A stretch of 64,000 nt of DNA from Gaiellasilicea sp963802765. GTDB taxonomy: Bacteria; Actinomycetota; Thermoleophilia; Gaiellales; Gaiellaceae. Made by a program: the position numbers and the translations under genes. The stretch spans positions 62,001-126,000 of the forward strand of contig CAWDJZ010000002.1 in the NCBI GenBank assembly GCA_963802765.1, written 5' to 3'. Under the pieces are notes generated by a model. That model was not told where the DNA came from, searched no databases, and was given only the letters and a program-made list of their open reading frames with translations. Position 1 is the first letter of the stretch. Each line of letters begins with the position of its first letter. Positions 18,071 through 26,256 of this stretch are shown one piece after another.

Positions 18071-18540
18071 TCCTCGGCGCGCTCGCAGGCGGGCTCGTCG
18101 GCACGGTGGTGCTCACGACGGGAAGCAGGCTGGCCCAGCAGCTGGGCTGGACCCGGATGGACATCCCGCTGCTGCTCGGCACCGTCTTCACGCCGTCCCG
18201 CAGCCGCGCGAGCGTGATCGGCTACGCGATTCATTTTGCGAATGGGCTCCTGTTCTCGCTCGCCTACGGCCTCGTCTTCGAGGCCACCGGCCGCGCCGGC
18301 TGGCTCTTCGGCCTCGTCCTCGGCGCGGTGCACGGGGTGTTCGCAGGCGGCGCTCTGCTGAACGTGCTCCTGCCCGCCGTCCATCCCCGCATGGGGACGG
18401 TGTGGACGGACGCGCGCTCGGCTCCACTGCTCGAGCCGCCCGGCTTCCTCCTCGCCAACTACGGCCGCGCGACCCTGGTCGCGACCTTCGTGCTGCACCT
18501 GGCCTACGGCGCGATCGTCGGGCTCTTTGCCTCGCTCTGA
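18067..18540 (+). CDS. Small integral membrane protein
   Basis: 157 residues with about four hydrophobic helices (for example ILGALAGGLVGTVVLTTG, YAIHFANGLLFSLAYGLVF, LFGLVLGAVHGVFAGGALL, LVATFVLHLAYGAIVGLFASL). No family is recognised. GTG at 18067 overlaps the upstream GH15 stop, so it is cotranscribed. Its 3' end overlaps the convergent GH15 gene by 37 bases. Confidence 0.65.
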   Translation: MILGALAGGLVGTVVLTTGSRLAQQLGWTRMDIPLLLGTVFTPSRSRASVIGYAIHFANGLLFSLAYGLVFEATGRAGWLFGLVLGAVHGVFAGGALLNVLLPAVHPRMGTVWTDARSAPLLEPPGFLLANYGRATLVATFVLHLAYGAIVGLFASL

Positions 18541-20318
18541 GCCTCGAGCGCCCGGTCGAGCGTCAGCGCGGTGTGCAGCAGCCCGATGTGCGAGAAGGCC
18601 TGGGGGAAGTTGCCGACGAGACGGCGTTCGCCGGGGTCGTACTCCTCCGACAGCAGGCCGAGGTCGTTCCGGAGGGCCAGGAGCCGCTCGAACAGCTCCT
18701 TCGCCTCCTCGAGCTCGCCGAGCAGGACGAGATTGTCGACGAACCAGAAGGAGCAGAGGAAGAAGGCCCCCTCGCCGGGCGGCAGGCCGTCCACAGCCTC
18801 CGTCTTCTCGTCGTGGCGGTAGCGGAGGACGAAGCCGTCCTCCATCAACTCACGCCGCACCGCCTCCAGCGTGCCGCGGACGCGGGGATCGCTCGCGGGC
18901 AGGAAGCCGACGAGCGGGATCGTCAGCAGGCTCGCATCGAGCCGTGTCGAGCCGTACGACTGCACGAACGAGCCCAGCTCGGGGTCGAAGCCGCGCTCGA
19001 GCACCTCGCTGTGGATCTCGTCCCGCACGACGCGCCAGCGCTCCGCGGGGCCCGTTCGGCCGAACTCTTCGATCAGACGCAGGCCGCGGTCGAACGCCAC
19101 CCACGCCATCACCTTCGAGTGCGTGAAGTGCCGACGGGGGCCGCGCACCTCCCAGATGCCGTCGTCGGGCTCGCGCCAGCGCTGCTCGAGATTGACGAGC
19201 AGGTGGCGGACGAGGGCCCACGCACTGTCGTCCGCGGGGAGCCCGCGACGGCGCGCCTCGTACAGCACGTCGAGGACCTCTCCGTAGACGTCGAGCTGGA
19301 ACTGCTCGCTCGCGCCGTTCCCGACCCGCACCGGACGGGAGTGCTCGTATCCGTCGAGCCACGGGAGCTCGAGCTCGGTCAGCCTCCGCTCGCCGCCGGG
19401 GCCGTACATGATCTGGAGGTCGTCCGGGTCGCCGGCCACCGCGCGCAGCAACCAGTTGCGCCAGGCGCCGGCCTCGTCGACGAAGCCGTTCTCGAGCAGT
19501 CCCGCCAGGGCAAACGTCGCGTCGCGGAGCCAGCAGAAGCGGTAGTCCCAGTTGCGCACGCCGCCGAGCCGCTCGGGGAGCGAGGTCGTGGGTGCCGCGA
19601 CGAGGCCGCCGGTCGGCGCGTAGGTCATCGCCTTCAGCACCATCAGCGAACGGTGGACGGCATCTGCGTACCGACCGCTGTAGGTGCAGCCGGTCAGCCA
19701 CTCGGTCCAGTACGAACAGGTGTCCCCGAGCGACTCCTCCGGATTGATCGCCGCCGGCGGCTCGTGGTGGGACGGAAACCACGTGAGCACGAACGGCGCG
19801 CGCTCGCCGGCGCCGATCGTGAACTCGGCGACCGTGGTGAGGTTCTCGCCGCGGGCGTCGATCGGAGTGTCCAGGCAGAGCGCGTCCGGTCCCGCGACGG
19901 CGAGCCGCCTTCCGTCGTGGAGACGTTGCACCCAGGGCACGACCGAGCCGTAGTCGAAACGGATGACGAGCTCCATCCGCATCGGCACCTCGCCCTCGAG
20001 CCCCTCGACGATCCGCACCACGTCCGGGTCGACCCCGCGTGGGGGCATGAAGTCCGTCACCCGCACGACGCCGTGCTCGGTGTGGAAGTCGAGCACGTGG
20101 ACGAGGGAGCGGTCGCGATAGCACCGCTCGACCCGCTCGACCGCGCAGTCTGGGGCGAGCAGCCAGCGGCCGTTCCGTACGTCGCCGAGCAGGGCCGCGA
20201 AGCAAGCGCCGGAGTCGAAGCGGGGGAAGCAGAGCCAGTCGATCGAGCCGTTTCGGCCGACGAGCGCGGCGGTCTGCAGGTCCCCGATGAGCCCGTAGTC
20301 CTCGATCTGCATCGTCAC
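18504..20318 (-). CDS. Second GH15 family glycosidase
   Basis: 604 residues, a paralog of the gene ending at 18070. It opens IEDYGLIGDLQTAALVGRNGSIDWLCFPRFDSGACFAALLG and contains APTTSLPERLGGVRNWDYRFCWLRDATFAL and GNGASEQFQLDVYGEVLD. This version is closest to the GH15 group that includes mycobacterial trehalase. ATG 20312 (MQIEDY) is an equally good start. It is last in a minus-strand series glycosyltransferase, small protein, GH15. Confidence 0.88.
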   Translation of the reverse strand: MTMQIEDYGLIGDLQTAALVGRNGSIDWLCFPRFDSGACFAALLGDVRNGRWLLAPDCAVERVERCYRDRSLVHVLDFHTEHGVVRVTDFMPPRGVDPDVVRIVEGLEGEVPMRMELVIRFDYGSVVPWVQRLHDGRRLAVAGPDALCLDTPIDARGENLTTVAEFTIGAGERAPFVLTWFPSHHEPPAAINPEESLGDTCSYWTEWLTGCTYSGRYADAVHRSLMVLKAMTYAPTGGLVAAPTTSLPERLGGVRNWDYRFCWLRDATFALAGLLENGFVDEAGAWRNWLLRAVAGDPDDLQIMYGPGGERRLTELELPWLDGYEHSRPVRVGNGASEQFQLDVYGEVLDVLYEARRRGLPADDSAWALVRHLLVNLEQRWREPDDGIWEVRGPRRHFTHSKVMAWVAFDRGLRLIEEFGRTGPAERWRVVRDEIHSEVLERGFDPELGSFVQSYGSTRLDASLLTIPLVGFLPASDPRVRGTLEAVRRELMEDGFVLRYRHDEKTEAVDGLPPGEGAFFLCSFWFVDNLVLLGELEEAKELFERLLALRNDLGLLSEEYDPGERRLVGNFPQAFSHIGLLHTALTLDRALEAQSEAKSPTIAP

Positions 20319-20623
20319 TCCCGGAGGCCGGTCAGGTTCGGGAACCGCCTTCGGGCCGCACGCCCGAACGCCTGCTCGTAGGAGCCCCGCGTCTCCTCGT
20401 CGAGGGTGGCGGCGTAGGTGTCGCGCAGTTCTTCGAGGCGGTCGACGACCGCCTCCAGCACGAGCTGGTAGTCGCCGTACGCCTCCTCCGCCTCGTCTCG
20501 TTCGGCCCGGTTATAAGCGCGTTCCGCTGCCTCCGCCTCCTCGAGGAGCTCGGCATCGTCTTCGGCGAAGAGGTCGAGCTGCCGCCGGACGAGGTCGCCG
20601 AACCGGTCGCGGCGAAAGATCAC
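20315..20623 (-). CDS. Small Glu/Arg-rich helical protein
   Basis: 102 residues, mostly charged alpha helix (LFAEDDAELLEEAEAAERAYNRAERDEAEEAYGDYQLVLEAVVDRLEELRDTYAATL). No family recognised. GTG at 20623 overlaps the glycosyltransferase stop, and its own stop overlaps the start of the GH15 gene, so all three are coupled. A longer open frame upstream overlaps the glycosyltransferase and is rejected. Confidence 0.6.
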   Translation of the reverse strand: MIFRRDRFGDLVRRQLDLFAEDDAELLEEAEAAERAYNRAERDEAEEAYGDYQLVLEAVVDRLEELRDTYAATLDEETRGSYEQAFGRAARRRFPNLTGLRE

Positions 20624-21621
20624 GTCAGCTCGCGGTAGAGCTCGAGGTGCGCCTGTGCCGCCGCGTCCCAGGTCAGCTCGGCGCGGGCCCGCAGCGCGCC
20701 CGCCCGCGCCGCGGCGAGTGCGCTCTCGTCGTCCAGCAGCTCGCTGACAGCGGCGGCAAGGCCGTCGACGTCGTCGGGCGCGACCACGCGGCCGGCGCCG
20801 AAGGCGCGCACAGGCTCCGCGAGGCCGCCGACGTCGTAGACGACCGCAGGGAGCCCGGCTCCGAGCGCGCGGAGCAACGCGCCGCTCTGGTCGAGCTCGG
20901 CGCGGTAGGGAAAGATCGCCACGGTCGACTCGGCCAGCGCCAGGTCGATCTCGGCCTCCGGCAGGAACGCGTTGCTGTCGCCCGCGACCCTGAGCTCGGC
21001 GCCCGCCACACGGGCGACCGCCTCCCGGGCGTGCTCGAGCTGCTTGTAGGGCCGGACGAGGCCGAGCGCGAGCACCGTGCGCCCGTCGTCGTGCCGCTCC
21101 GGGTCGCTCGGCGACACGGGATGGGGGATCACGCGCAGCTTTCCGGCCGGGACGCCGAATGCGGCCAGCGCCTCGCGGCCGTTCTCCGAGTGGACGACGA
21201 TCCGCTCGAAGCGCCCGAACGCGCGCCGCCAGAGGCCGGTCTTGGCGGCGGTCCGCCGTGGCAAGAGATCGTGCGCCGTCAGGACGAGTGGGGCGCGGTG
21301 TCTGAGCAGCCTCGCATCCAGCTCGGGGGCGGCGAGCCACTGCACGTGAACGACGTCGGCCGCCGTCGCCGCGAGGCGGGCGAGCCCGAGCGGGTGCTCG
21401 ACGGCCTTCAGCGGCAGCCGCAGCCGGGAGCGCCCAAAAAGGCGCGACGAAAGCGGGTAGAAGAGCTCCCGGCGCCGGTAACCCTCGGGGGCGGCGACGT
21501 CGCCGAAGCGGAATCGCGACGTGATGAGCTCCACGTCGGCGCCCGCGCGCGCGAGCGCTGCGGCGAGGTCGTGGTCGTACGGCGGCGTGAACGCAGGTGG
21601 ATCGGCGATGACGACGCGCAT
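20620..21621 (-). CDS. GT4-like family glycosyltransferase
   Basis: 333 residues with two Rossmann-like halves. The N-half has MRVVIADPPAFTPPYDHDLAAALARAGADVELIT; the C-half has the donor-site region SNAFLPEAEIDLALAESTVAIFPYRAELDQSGALLRALGAGLPAVVYDVGGLAEPV, typical of GT-B family 4. It transfers a sugar from a nucleotide donor; acceptor unknown. The neighbouring GH15 suggests glucan or trehalose-linked metabolism, by inference. The divergent neighbour starts 21 bases away. Confidence 0.8.
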   Translation of the reverse strand: MRVVIADPPAFTPPYDHDLAAALARAGADVELITSRFRFGDVAAPEGYRRRELFYPLSSRLFGRSRLRLPLKAVEHPLGLARLAATAADVVHVQWLAAPELDARLLRHRAPLVLTAHDLLPRRTAAKTGLWRRAFGRFERIVVHSENGREALAAFGVPAGKLRVIPHPVSPSDPERHDDGRTVLALGLVRPYKQLEHAREAVARVAGAELRVAGDSNAFLPEAEIDLALAESTVAIFPYRAELDQSGALLRALGAGLPAVVYDVGGLAEPVRAFGAGRVVAPDDVDGLAAAVSELLDDESALAAARAGALRARAELTWDAAAQAHLELYRELT

Positions 21622-21642
21622 CGTTCGTAGGGTATTGCGCCC

Positions 21643-22350
21643 GTGCTCGTGCGCAGCTGGAACGTCTTCCATGGCAACACGTCCCCGCCGGGGCGCCGCA
21701 GCCACATGGAGGAGATGGTGCGCCTGGCGACCGCGGACCGGCCCGACGTGCTCTGCCTGCAGGAGCTGCCGCTCTGGGTGCGTCCGCAGCTGCCGCGCTG
21801 GAGCGGGATGAAAGAGCTCAGCGTCGTAACACGGCCGGCGCCGCTCGGGGACTGGCTCGGCGGTGCGATCACGCGCCTCCACAACGGCTTCTTCCGCTCG
21901 GCCCTGGCGGGCCAGGCGAACGCGATCCTGCTCGCACCCGGTTTCCAGCCGCTCGAGCACCGCGCGTTCCGGATCGACGAGCGACGGCAGGAACAGCGCT
22001 GGTGCCACGCCGTCCAGCTCGACGGCCTCGTCGTCGCGAACCTGCACGCGACGAACGACTTCCGGCATCCGGACGTCCCCGCGGCCGAGATCATCCGCGC
22101 GGAGGCGTTCGTGACCGAACTGGCGGGAGGGCTCGCGGGCGGGCTCCCGTGCGTGCTGGCGGGCGACTTCAACCTGCGCGCCGAGCACCTGCGCGAGCTG
22201 CCCGGCTGGTCCGCGCTCGGGCCCGGGATCGACCACGTGCTCGTCCGGGGGCTCGCCGCCTCGCCGCTCTCGGCCTGGCCGCTCGACCGGCGGCGTCATG
22301 ATGGCCAGGTGCTCTCCGACCACGCTCCCGTCGAGGTGACGATCGGATGA
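21643..22350 (+). CDS. Endonuclease/exonuclease/phosphatase family protein
   Basis: 235 residues. EEP-fold motifs are present: RSWNVFHGN at the N-terminus, DVLCLQELP (metal-binding Glu), LHATNDFRHPD, LAGDFNLR (Asp-x-Asn) and the final LSDHAPVEV (Asp-His). It hydrolyses phosphodiesters of a nucleic acid or small molecule. Start is GTG 21643. Its stop overlaps the following aminotransferase gene by four bases. Confidence 0.82.
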   Translation: MLVRSWNVFHGNTSPPGRRSHMEEMVRLATADRPDVLCLQELPLWVRPQLPRWSGMKELSVVTRPAPLGDWLGGAITRLHNGFFRSALAGQANAILLAPGFQPLEHRAFRIDERRQEQRWCHAVQLDGLVVANLHATNDFRHPDVPAAEIIRAEAFVTELAGGLAGGLPCVLAGDFNLRAEHLRELPGWSALGPGIDHVLVRGLAASPLSAWPLDRRRHDGQVLSDHAPVEVTIG

Positions 22351-23393
22351 CCCACGCGGAGGCACGCGCTCTGTTTCCCGTCCTCGAGCGGGTCGCCTAC
22401 CTGAACGCGGGCACGTTCGGCCCGCTCGCCCGCCCGACCGCGGAGGCGGTCCGGCGGCAGCTGGACGCCGACCTCGAGCAGGGTCGGATGGGGAAGGCGT
22501 ACTTCGAGGCGATGCTCGAGCTCCGGGCGGAAGTTCGAAAGGCCGTCGCTGCACTCGTGGGGGTCGAGGTGGAGCAGATCGCCCTCACGGGCTCGACGAC
22601 GGACGGCTGCAACATCGTGCTCGCCGGGCTGGGGCTCGGCCCCGCGGACGAGGTCGTGATCACCGGTGAGGAGCACTTCGGGCTCACCGGCCCGGTGTAC
22701 ACGAGCGGCGCCCACGTCGTCGTGACCGCCCCCGATCCTGATGCGATCCTGGCGGCCGTCTCCCCGCGCACCCGGCTCCTCGCGCTCTCGCAGGTGCTCT
22801 GGACCAGCGGCCGCGTGCTGCCCGTGCACGAGCTGCGCGAGCGCACGGGCATCCCGATCCTCGTCGACGGCGCCCAGTCGGTGGGCGCGATCCCGGTCGA
22901 CGCCTCGGGGCTCGACTTCTTGACCGTCTCCGGGCAGAAGTGGCTCTGTGGGCCGGACGCGACGGGAGCGCTGGTCGTCGCCGACCCGGAGCGGCTCCGG
23001 ATCGCGCGGCCGAGCTATTTCTCGCAGTCGGAGTACGAGCCGTCCGGCCGCTTCGAGCCTGCTGACGGCGCAGCCCGCTTCGATCAGGGCTGGATCGCGA
23101 CGGCAAGCCTGGCGGGCTTCGTGGCCGCGCTCGGGCTGCCGCCGGAGTGGTGCTTCGAGCGCGCTGCCGAGCAGGCGCGCCGATGCCGGGAGCTCCTGGC
23201 TCCGCACGTGGAGGTCGTTGCGGGCGGCGCGACGCTCGTAGCCTTCCGTGCGGAGGACCCGCCGGCGCTCGTCGCGCGCCTCGCGGAAGCGGACGTCGCC
23301 GTGCGCGAGATCCCGGGCACTGGGCTCGTTCGCGTCTCGTGCGGCTGGTGGACGAACGACGACGACCTCGAGCGGCTCGTCGCGGCCTTGTAA
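22347..23393 (+). CDS. Class V (NifS-like) PLP-dependent aminotransferase
   Basis: 348 residues. The fold type I core is visible: YLNAGTFGPL at the start, ALTGSTTDGCNIVL, VDGAQSVGAIPVD (Asp binding the PLP ring) and TVSGQKWLCGP with the Schiff-base Lys. It may be a cysteine desulfurase or a related isopenicillin epimerase-type enzyme; the active-site Cys loop of desulfurases is not obvious. The TAA stop lies within a short copy of the dispersed palindrome. Confidence 0.82.
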   Translation: MTHAEARALFPVLERVAYLNAGTFGPLARPTAEAVRRQLDADLEQGRMGKAYFEAMLELRAEVRKAVAALVGVEVEQIALTGSTTDGCNIVLAGLGLGPADEVVITGEEHFGLTGPVYTSGAHVVVTAPDPDAILAAVSPRTRLLALSQVLWTSGRVLPVHELRERTGIPILVDGAQSVGAIPVDASGLDFLTVSGQKWLCGPDATGALVVADPERLRIARPSYFSQSEYEPSGRFEPADGAARFDQGWIATASLAGFVAALGLPPEWCFERAAEQARRCRELLAPHVEVVAGGATLVAFRAEDPPALVARLAEADVAVREIPGTGLVRVSCGWWTNDDDLERLVAAL

Positions 23394-23403
23394 CAGTCTG
23401 TTA
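23391..23403. repeat. Stop-codon palindrome, copy 4 (core only)
   Basis: TAACAG-T-CTGTTA. The first TAA ends the plus-strand aminotransferase and the TTA is the TAA of the minus-strand HD gene, so one 13-base palindrome terminates two convergent reading frames. Confidence 0.8.
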
Positions 23404-23976
23404 GGCGGCGTCGGCCGTCGTGCGCAGGCCGAGATCTTTCGCGATCGGCTGCAGCGCAGCGACGACGTTCGCGATGTGCTCGTCGAGCTCGAGCCCGAGC
23501 AGCTCGGCGCCCGCGTAGACCTCGTCGCGGTGGACACCGGCCGCGAAGGACGGCTGCTTCAGCTTCTTGCGCACCGACTTCGGTTCCAGCCCCTCGAGGC
23601 CGGTGGGGCGCACGAGGCCGCAGGCGTGCACGAAGCCCGAGATCTCGTCACAGGCGAAGAGCGTCTTCTTGAGCGCGGTGTCGCGCTCCAGGTGGAGGTG
23701 CTCGGCGTGCGAGAGGACCGCCTCGATCACCTCCTCGGGGTAGCCCTCCTCCCGCAGGATCGGCGCGCCGTCCTGGGGGTGCTGATCGAGGGTCGGGTGG
23801 ATCTCGTAGTCGAAGTCGTGCAGGAGCGCGACGACGCCCCACAGCTCCTCGTCCTCGCCGAACCGGCGTGCGTACGACCGTGTCGACGCTTCGACCGCGA
23901 GCGCGTGCCGGAGCAGGGACTCGCCCTTCGTGTACCGCGTGAGCGTCTCCCACGCCCTCTCCCGCGTCGGCTCCAT
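23401..23976 (-). CDS. HD-domain protein
   Basis: 191 residues. LLHDFDYEIHP holds the HD pair, preceded by LLRHALAVEAS and followed by VLSHAEH, the metal-binding set of the HD phosphohydrolase superfamily. It probably acts on a nucleotide, but the substrate is unknown. ATG 23976 is used; the gene is divergent from murA with 49 bases between starts. Confidence 0.78.
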   Translation of the reverse strand: MEPTRERAWETLTRYTKGESLLRHALAVEASTRSYARRFGEDEELWGVVALLHDFDYEIHPTLDQHPQDGAPILREEGYPEEVIEAVLSHAEHLHLERDTALKKTLFACDEISGFVHACGLVRPTGLEGLEPKSVRKKLKQPSFAAGVHRDEVYAGAELLGLELDEHIANVVAALQPIAKDLGLRTTADAA

Positions 23977-24025
23977 CGGCCGTCTACAGTACTCGCCCGT
24001 GGCCGCTACTACGCTCTCCACTGGA

Positions 24026-25306
24026 ATGCAGGCATTCGTGATCGAGGGCGGCCGGCCGCTCAGCGGGACCGTTCGCGCCGCCGGCAACAAGAACGGTGCG
24101 CTGCCCATTCTCGCCGCCTGCGTGCTCGCAAACGAGGCCGTTCAGCTCACGAACGTCCCCCGGATTCGGGACGTACAGACGATGCTCGACCTGCTCACGG
24201 ACATCGGTGCCGACGTCGAGTGGACTTCCGAGAACGACGTCACCGTCGACACGACCGGCGTGCACAAGACGGAGCTCGACGAAGAGCTCTGTCGGCGCAT
24301 CCGCGCCTCGTTCCTGCTCGCAGGCCCGCTGCTCGCCCGGTTCGGAAAGGTCGTCGTGCCGCCTCCCGGCGGGGACGTGATCGGCCGGCGCCGCCTCGAC
24401 CCGCACATCCACGGCCTCGCCGAGCTCGGCACCGAGATCTCGATCAACGGGCGCTTCGAGATGAGCGCGCCGGCGCTCCGCGGCAAGCACGTCTTCCTCG
24501 ACGAGGCGAGCGTGATGGCGACCGAGAACGTGATCATGGCGGCCGTTCTCGCCGAGGGTGAGACCGTGATCGGGAACGCGGCCTGCGAGCCCCACGTCCA
24601 GGACCTCTGCCGCTTCCTCGTCTCGCTCGGCGCCCGGATCGAGGGAATCGAGTCGAACGTGCTCAGGGTCGAGGGTGTGAAGGAGCTCCACGGGGGAACG
24701 TGGCGCGTCGGCCCGGAGCACATCGAGGTCGGCAGCTTCATCGGGCTCGCCGCCACGACCGGCAGCGACCTGACGATCGAGGACGTCGAGCCGCGCGACC
24801 TGGTCTCGATCCTGCCCGCCTTCGAGCGCCTCGGCGTGCGCGTCGAGGTGGGGGAGAAGACGGTGCACGTCCCGCCGGGGCAAGAGCTCGTGATCCAGGA
24901 CGATCTCGGGGGGCAGATTCCCAAGATCGAGGACGGCCCCTGGCCCGCGTTCCCGGCCGACCTCACCTCGATCGCGGTCGTCACGGCGACCCAGGCGCAG
25001 GGCACGGTGCTCGTCTTCGAGAAGATGTTCGAGAGCCGCCTGTTCTTCGTCGACAAGCTGGTCGCCATGGGTGCCCGGATCATCCTCTGCGACCCGCACC
25101 GCGCCGTCGTGACCGGTCCGGCCCGCCTCTACGGTGAGCGGCTGACGAGCCCCGACATCCGCGCCGGCATGGCCATGCTGATCGCCGCGCTCTGCGCGGA
25201 GGGCGTCTCGACGATCGGGAACGTCGCCGAGATCGACCGCGGCTACGAGCGGATCGACGAGCGCCTGCGCAACCTCGGCGCCCGGATCGAGCGCGTCGAC
25301 GCGTAG
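24026..25306 (+). CDS. murA: UDP-N-acetylglucosamine 1-carboxyvinyltransferase (MurA)
   Basis: 426 residues. It adds enolpyruvate from PEP to UDP-GlcNAc, the first committed step of peptidoglycan synthesis. The N-terminal GGRPLSGTVRAAGNKNGALPILAA holds the catalytic Lys. The flexible loop reads PPGGDVIGRRRLDPH: the usual catalytic Cys is Asp at residue 117, as in mycobacterial MurA, so fosfomycin should not bind covalently. The start ATG 24026 fits the family. A TACAGT-like -10 lies upstream. Confidence 0.95.
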   Translation: MQAFVIEGGRPLSGTVRAAGNKNGALPILAACVLANEAVQLTNVPRIRDVQTMLDLLTDIGADVEWTSENDVTVDTTGVHKTELDEELCRRIRASFLLAGPLLARFGKVVVPPPGGDVIGRRRLDPHIHGLAELGTEISINGRFEMSAPALRGKHVFLDEASVMATENVIMAAVLAEGETVIGNAACEPHVQDLCRFLVSLGARIEGIESNVLRVEGVKELHGGTWRVGPEHIEVGSFIGLAATTGSDLTIEDVEPRDLVSILPAFERLGVRVEVGEKTVHVPPGQELVIQDDLGGQIPKIEDGPWPAFPADLTSIAVVTATQAQGTVLVFEKMFESRLFFVDKLVAMGARIILCDPHRAVVTGPARLYGERLTSPDIRAGMAMLIAALCAEGVSTIGNVAEIDRGYERIDERLRNLGARIERVDA

Positions 25307-25327
25307 ACGCTGTATACCCTCGCGGGC

Positions 25328-25816
25328 ATGAGCGCCCGCGTCTCGAGCGGGGACGGGACGGCCACGGTCGCCACCGGCATCCCCGTGCTCGACCACTTGC
25401 TGACGCTGCTCGCACGCAGCGGTCGTTTCCAGCTCAACCTCGAGCTGCCGCCCGACGACGCCGATGCGGAGGTCGCCGACGCGGGCCGCGCGCTCGGTGA
25501 AGCGGTGCGAGACCTCTTGCGGGCCGACGACGCTCCGGGGCACGGCTCCGCCTTCGTGCCGGCCGACGAGGCCCTCGCACAGGTCGCGCTCGAGGTCTCC
25601 GGGCGGCCCCTCGTGGCCAGCAACGTCGACCTGACCGAGGCCCGAGCGGGAGGGCTGCGCAGCGACCTGGCCGCCAGCTTCCTGGACGCGCTCGCGCACT
25701 CTGCCGGGTTGACGCTGCACGTTCGACTGATCGAAGGGGAGGACTCGCAGCACGTCCTCGAAGCGATCTTCAAGGCGCTCGGCGCCGCGCTCGCTGAAGC
25801 GTCGGGCCGAGCCTGA
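25328..25816 (+). CDS. Degenerate imidazoleglycerol-phosphate dehydratase-like protein
   Basis: 162 residues, shorter than the usual 190-200 for HisB. Family features remain: ATGIPVLDHLLTLLARSGRFQLNLEL, DEALAQVALEVSGRP, and AGLTLHVRLIEGEDSQHVLEAIFKALGAAL. The metal-binding motif HHTVED is replaced by DAEVADAG, so dehydratase activity is unlikely. It sits just after murA, 22 bases away, behind a TGTATACC element that could be its own promoter. Role unknown. Confidence 0.72.
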   Translation: MSARVSSGDGTATVATGIPVLDHLLTLLARSGRFQLNLELPPDDADAEVADAGRALGEAVRDLLRADDAPGHGSAFVPADEALAQVALEVSGRPLVASNVDLTEARAGGLRSDLAASFLDALAHSAGLTLHVRLIEGEDSQHVLEAIFKALGAALAEASGRA

Positions 25817-25830
25817 CGAGGGAGGAAGCC

Positions 25831-26220
25831 GTGTCCGAGAAGGAGATCGTTCGCACCGAGCGCGCGCCCGCGCCGTTCGAGGGCGCCCCGTACAACCAGG
25901 CGGTCAAGGCGGGCGGCTTCGTCTTCGTCGCCGGCCAGCTCGGCGTGCGCCCCGGAGCGTCGGAGATGGTCGGAGACACGATCGGCGAACAGACCGAGCA
26001 GGTGATGCAGAACCTGGGCGCGATCCTCGAGGCGGCCGGCAGCGGGCTCGACAGGCTCGTGAAGACGACCGTCTTCCTGCAGCATCTCGACGACTTCGCG
26101 GGGATGAACGAGGTCTACGCGGGCCACATCGGCGACAACCCACCGGCCCGCTCGACGGTCGAGGTGGCAAAGCTCCCATCCGGCGCGCTCGTCGAGATCG
26201 AAGCGGTTGCCTTGCTCTAA
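25831..26220 (+). CDS. ridA: RidA family enamine/imine deaminase
   Basis: 129 residues. RidA hydrolyses reactive 2-aminoacrylate and related imines made by PLP enzymes. Landmarks are GAPYNQAVKAGGFVFVAGQLG, QNLGAILEAAGSGLDRLVKTTVFL and the C-terminal PPARSTVEVAKLPSGALVEIEAVA with the carboxylate-binding Arg. A good Shine-Dalgarno (GAGGGAGGAAG) precedes the GTG at 25831. The stop is followed at once by palindrome copy 5. Confidence 0.92.
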   Translation: MSEKEIVRTERAPAPFEGAPYNQAVKAGGFVFVAGQLGVRPGASEMVGDTIGEQTEQVMQNLGAILEAAGSGLDRLVKTTVFLQHLDDFAGMNEVYAGHIGDNPPARSTVEVAKLPSGALVEIEAVALL

Positions 26221-26241
26221 CAAGTAACAGGCTGCTACTTG
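26221..26241. repeat. Stop-codon palindrome, copy 5
   Basis: CAAGTAACAG-G-CTGCTACTTG, with one asymmetric position. It begins right after the ridA stop codon. The last three bases are an in-frame TTG that could serve as the start of cca. Confidence 0.8.
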
Positions 26242-26256
26242 CCGCAGAATGGCGGC

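Noticed and set aside
21622..22554. Extension of the glycosyltransferase upstream to 22554
   Set aside because: That part is antisense to the nuclease-like gene and lacks conserved features; ATG 21621 begins the fold.
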